9,964 nucleotides of DNA from NCBI GenBank assembly GCA_964563495.1, contig CAZLYK010000180.1:1-9964 (forward strand), given 5' to 3'. The translations under genes and the position numbers were made by a program. This DNA comes from CAZLYK01 sp964563495. Lineage in GTDB: Bacteria; Acidobacteriota; Blastocatellia; RBC074. The notes beneath the pieces were generated by a model. The model saw nothing but the letters and a program-made list of their open reading frames with translations, was not told the origin of the DNA and searched no databases. Of this stretch, positions 7,483 to 9,964 are shown piece by piece (position 1 is the stretch's first letter; every line of letters starts with the position of its first letter).

Positions 7483-7500
7483 CCGTCGATCCTGTCTAGT
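7472..7500 (+). repeat. Intergenic ATCCTGT repeat, copy ahead of the DUF1080 gene
   Basis: The stretch begins TTGCAA and carries two 9-base units, ATCCCGTCG (7480-7488) and ATCCTGTCT (7489-7497). It matches the minus-strand copy at 4933-4961 in 24 of 29 positions without gaps. It lies 44 bases ahead of the DUF1080 start codon and reads in the same direction as that gene. Confidence 0.75.
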
Positions 7501-7544
7501 TTCCTCTCACGCCAGAATGATCACCGCATAGGAGGAACGCCATC

Positions 7545-8420
7545 ATGACGCGCCGAAGATTCCTGGTCTGCCTGCTGCTTAGCTTTACCATCGTTGTCAC
7601 CGGCTACAGTCAAAAGTCCGGTAACGATCCGGACAAAAAAGAGTGGATTCAGCTCTTCAACGGAAAAGATCTCAAGAACTGGGACATCAAAATCACCGGC
7701 TACGATCTAAACGACAATTTCGGCAACACTTTCCGTGTCGAAAACGGGATGCTCAGAGTCGGCTACGAAAAATACGACAAGTTCAATAATCGGTTCGGGC
7801 ATATCTTTTATCGACAAAAGTTCTCGTCATATATCATCGCCGTGGAGTATCGCTTTATCGGCGATCAATGTCCCGAAGGGCCGGGCTGGGCGACCAGAAA
7901 CAGCGGGATTATGGTTCACTCACAATCGGCGCAGAGCATGGGTAAAAATCAGGATTTCCCGATCTCGATCGAGGTCCAGTTGCTTGGTGGGTTGGGCAAG
8001 GGGCCGCGGACTACGGCAAACCTCTGCACACCGGGCACGAACGTCGAGATGAACGGCAAGCTCTTCACCACTCACTGCGTCAATTCGACTTCCAAGACCT
8101 ACGACGGCGATCAGTGGGTGAGGGTCGAAGCCGTCGTCCTCGGCGATCAGCAGATCAAGCATCTGATCGACGGCCAGACGGTGCTCTCGTATGAAAAACC
8201 GCAGATTGGGGGCGGGTCGGTGAGCAATTACGATCCGCAGGTCAAGCCGGACGGTATGCTGCTCAAGCAAGGTTACATCGCCCTGCAAAGCGAGAGCCAT
8301 CCGATCGAATTTCGCAAGGTCGAGCTGCTCAATCTTACCGGCTGCATGGATCCGAAGGCGAGAAACTTCAAATCTTACTTTGTTCAGGCCGACAACTCGC
8401 AGTGCCGGTATGGTCGTTGA
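7545..8420 (+). CDS. Exported DUF1080 / 3-keto-disaccharide hydrolase-domain protein
   Basis: The product is 291 aa. A signal peptide covers about residues 1-22 (MTRRR, hydrophobic core 6-19, then TGYSQ), with no lipobox cysteine, so the mature protein should be periplasmic or secreted. The DUF1080 jelly-roll begins with LFNGKDLKNWDI (37-48) and continues with NSGIMVHSQ (119-127), FPISIEVQLLGG (138-149) and GYIALQSESHPIEFRKVEL (243-261), all typical of the family. Characterised members cleave 3-keto-glycosides made by oxidation of disaccharides or plant glycosides; the substrate here is unknown. After the domain, residues 266-287 form a short Cys-bracketed tail (GCMDPKARNF to NSQC), reminiscent of the GC-DPxAxNY modules of many secreted proteins. 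The start is supported by AGGAGG nine bases upstream. A repeat/hairpin element separates it from the EEP gene. Confidence 0.9.
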   Translation: MTRRRFLVCLLLSFTIVVTGYSQKSGNDPDKKEWIQLFNGKDLKNWDIKITGYDLNDNFGNTFRVENGMLRVGYEKYDKFNNRFGHIFYRQKFSSYIIAVEYRFIGDQCPEGPGWATRNSGIMVHSQSAQSMGKNQDFPISIEVQLLGGLGKGPRTTANLCTPGTNVEMNGKLFTTHCVNSTSKTYDGDQWVRVEAVVLGDQQIKHLIDGQTVLSYEKPQIGGGSVSNYDPQVKPDGMLLKQGYIALQSESHPIEFRKVELLNLTGCMDPKARNFKSYFVQADNSQCRYGR

Positions 8421-8422
8421 TC

Positions 8423-8435
8423 AATCCTGTCTATT
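8423..8435 (+). repeat. Intergenic ATCCTGT repeat, short copy ahead of the hydrolase gene
   Basis: AATCCTGTCTATT is identical, base for base, to the end of the minus-strand copy at 4933-4945. It falls in the 33-base gap between the DUF1080 stop and the hydrolase start, ending four bases before the Shine-Dalgarno (GGGAGGGG, 8440-8447). Only one unit remains and no hairpin accompanies it. Confidence 0.65.
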
Positions 8436-8453
8436 TATTGGGAGGGGCGAACT

Positions 8454-9599
8454 ATGTCCAAGTATCCTTATCTGGTCAAGCCGCTCAAGGGGGCGGCCAG
8501 TTTCAGCAAGATCAGCGAAGAGACCTCGCAATCGCAGGCGGCGATCCTGCTCATGCTTGGTCGCCAGCTTGGCGGCGATGACCAGGCCGTCACGGCTCGT
8601 GCGCGCGCCGCCGCGAAAAAAGTCGACCTGACCGGGCTCGAAAGCGATTCGGACTTTCCGGTGCCTAAACTACGACCGACGGCCACCCGGGTCTCGAGAG
8701 GCGCGGCTGCGGCCAGCCTCAGAAAGTGGCACGGCGCCAAAGCCCTGGATGCCTCCAGCGCCGGGTGGGGCAGGGCATTCAGCGATAGCGCGGCTCGCCT
8801 CTACGACCAGCCCTCGCTCGAAACCGCCGGCAATCTCTTCGAGATGTGCCTCTCTCACCCGGTCGATCTCGTCCGGATCTCGGCCGCCGCGGCCTATTTT
8901 CCCGTCTCGACCGAGCCCTCCAGGCTGATCAGAATTCTAGCTCAGGGTTGCAAGAGTCAGGATCATCTTGAACGCAATGTCGCCGCGACGGCCCTCGCGC
9001 GGATAGATCCCGGCAATCCGGCGCTTCGCGGCCTTACCCGCCCGGTGAAAAAGAAGAAGAAAGGCAATCCGGCTCAGACCGCCATGCTGATCCACGGAAC
9101 CTGGGCAAGCGACGGCACATGGTGGCAGCCCGGCGGCGATTTTCACACCTACATCAAGGGATTGCGCAGCGACCTTTACAGCGCCGCCGACCGCTTTCAA
9201 TGGACCGGCGGTTACAGCGATGGAGCGCGGGCGATGGCTGCCGCCGATCTCAAGACCTGGGTCGAGGGTCACAATGAGAGCGGCCTCGACCTGATCGGTC
9301 ACAGCCACGGAGCAAGCGTCATGATGCTTGCCACTGCAAACGGCATGAGGGCCGGCAAACTCGTCCTCCTGAGCTGCCCCGTCCACGTAGACAAATACTT
9401 CCCCAACTTCAGCCACAGCACGAGCGTCCATTCCGTCAGGGTCAGGCTCGATCTGGTCATCCTGGCGGATCGCGGCGGGCAGAAATTTGTCGATCCGCGG
9501 ATCAAAGAGAACGTCCTGCCGATCTGGTTCAACCACAGCGCGACTCACGATCCGGCGGTCTGGAAGAAGTACAAGGTCCCCGCCAAGATCAGTTTATGA
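8454..9599 (+). CDS. Alpha/beta-hydrolase with HEAT-like N-terminal half
   Basis: The product is 381 aa with no signal peptide, so probably cytosolic. Residues about 20-60 and 118-195 form Ala/Leu-rich helices; VDLVRISAAAAYFPVS and ERNVAATALARIDPGNPALRGL look like HEAT-type repeats. A lysine run (199-203, KKKKK) links them to the hydrolase domain at about 208-381. That domain has the oxyanion-hole motif LIHGTW (212-217), the nucleophile elbow GHSHG (282-286, Ser284), a candidate acid at Asp333 or Asp339, and candidate catalytic His361 or His365 in NHSATHDP. The elbow context LDLIGHSHGASVMML is lipase/esterase-like. The substrate is unknown and could be a lipid, ester or peptide. The start has GGGAGGGG six bases upstream. 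The stop overlaps the next start as ATGA, so the two genes form a coupled pair. The HEAT half is probably a protein-binding platform, by inference. Confidence 0.85.
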   Translation: MSKYPYLVKPLKGAASFSKISEETSQSQAAILLMLGRQLGGDDQAVTARARAAAKKVDLTGLESDSDFPVPKLRPTATRVSRGAAAASLRKWHGAKALDASSAGWGRAFSDSAARLYDQPSLETAGNLFEMCLSHPVDLVRISAAAAYFPVSTEPSRLIRILAQGCKSQDHLERNVAATALARIDPGNPALRGLTRPVKKKKKGNPAQTAMLIHGTWASDGTWWQPGGDFHTYIKGLRSDLYSAADRFQWTGGYSDGARAMAAADLKTWVEGHNESGLDLIGHSHGASVMMLATANGMRAGKLVLLSCPVHVDKYFPNFSHSTSVHSVRVRLDLVILADRGGQKFVDPRIKENVLPIWFNHSATHDPAVWKKYKVPAKISL

Positions 9600-9928
9600 A
9601 GCTGGCCGAAGCCGCAAAACTGTTCTCCGCGAATTACATCTGGCGCGCGACCGGGGCCCTCAGCGCCGGTCGCGTCCTGATCGCCGGACTGGAATCGAGC
9701 GACGAAAACAACCGGCTGATCGCGGGGATGCTGCTCGTTCGTGGAGGAGAGAAGGCCATCCCGCTCTTCCGTGAGTCTCTGGACAAGGGAGCTCCCAGCC
9801 CGCTCCTGCTGAGAGTGATTGGCGATTCGGGAGCAATAGAATTCAGAGACGATCTGGCCCGTTATGCCGAGAGCCCGGACCCTCAGCTGGCCCGAGCGGC
9901 CGCCGATGCCCTTCGCCTCATGAATTAG
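9596..9928 (+). CDS. Small HEAT-repeat protein
   Basis: The product is 110 aa, with no signal peptide and no membrane segment. It consists of paired amphipathic helices of HEAT type. One repeat spans about residues 23-61 (GRVLIAGLESS, then NRLIAGMLLVRGGEKAIPLF) and another about 65-108 (SPLLLRVIGDSGAIEF, then PDPQLARAAADALRLM). Such proteins are scaffolds or partners, not enzymes. Its start codon shares bases with the hydrolase stop (ATGA), and there is no convincing Shine-Dalgarno, so translation probably depends on the upstream gene. With the HEAT half of that hydrolase it may form one HEAT surface in a two-protein complex. A split of a once longer gene is also possible. It ends just before the intergenic repeat at 9930. 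Confidence 0.8.
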   Translation: MKLAEAAKLFSANYIWRATGALSAGRVLIAGLESSDENNRLIAGMLLVRGGEKAIPLFRESLDKGAPSPLLLRVIGDSGAIEFRDDLARYAESPDPQLARAAADALRLMN

Positions 9929-9929
9929 C

Positions 9930-9960
9930 CAGGAATGACCGGATATTTGCAGGATGTGAC
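9930..9960 (+). repeat. 3'-flanking CAGGAT repeat after the small HEAT gene
   Basis: It starts one base after the stop codon and contains two related units, CAGGAATGACC (9930-9940) and CAGGATGTGACC (9950-9961), with TTGCAGGAT between the two homologous ends. It is collinear with the element after the membrane protein gene at the other end of the window (24 of 31 identical). It is cut by the window edge, so its full length is unknown. Confidence 0.65.
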
Positions 9961-9964
9961 CAGA

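Noticed and set aside
8937..9548. 203-codon minus-strand frame
   Set aside because: Antisense to the hydrolase domain including GHSHG; no ribosome-binding site or recognisable motif.

Overview
The window holds seven protein genes on a bacterial chromosome of moderately high G+C. No rRNA, tRNA, CRISPR array or insertion sequence was seen. The gene mix is a DUF1080/3-keto-disaccharide hydrolase, a Gfo/Idh/MocA oxidoreductase, a PLD-family lipid synthase and HEAT-repeat proteins. Together with short tandem ATCCTGT-type repeats between genes, this suggests a free-living environmental bacterium. Acidobacteriota (Blastocatellia-like) is my best guess, with Planctomycetota or another phylum possible. 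No marker gene is present to settle it.

Layout. On the minus strand, a Gfo/Idh/MocA oxidoreductase (3836-4906) is followed after 62 bases by a very large membrane protein (39-3773). That protein has a signal peptide, a periplasmic region resembling type-1 substrate-binding proteins, and about ten transmembrane segments. From a divergent intergenic region (4907-5184) the plus strand runs the other way. First come a two-HKD phospholipase D/cardiolipin synthase-like protein (5185-6723) and an overlapping endonuclease/exonuclease/phosphatase-family protein (6710-7450), a pairing like clsB-ybhP of E. coli. Next is an exported DUF1080 protein (7545-8420). Last come a cytosolic alpha/beta-hydrolase with a HEAT-like N-terminal half (8454-9599) and a small HEAT-repeat protein (9596-9928), joined by an ATGA stop/start overlap.

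Non-coding structure. Every gene boundary that is not a tight operon junction carries a copy of a degenerate repeat built on a 9-base ATCCTGTNN unit. Copies at 4933-4961, 7472-7500 and 8423-8435 lie just ahead of the ribosome-binding sites of three genes and read ATCCTGT in the gene's own direction. Copies at 4-34 and 9930-9960 lie directly after the stop codons of two genes and read CAGGAT in the gene's direction; these two match at 24 of 31 positions without gaps. Two upstream copies abut hairpins, one of them a perfect 26-bp inverted repeat with a 4-base loop (4958-5013).

How the genes might cooperate. The PLD and EEP proteins probably act together in phospholipid metabolism at the inner membrane. 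The oxidoreductase and the DUF1080 protein could both belong to oxidative (3-keto) glycoside breakdown, but they are not in one operon. The large membrane protein and the hydrolase/HEAT pair have no function I can assign. The most unusual items are the large membrane protein, the hydrolase/HEAT pair, and the repeat-plus-hairpin family.
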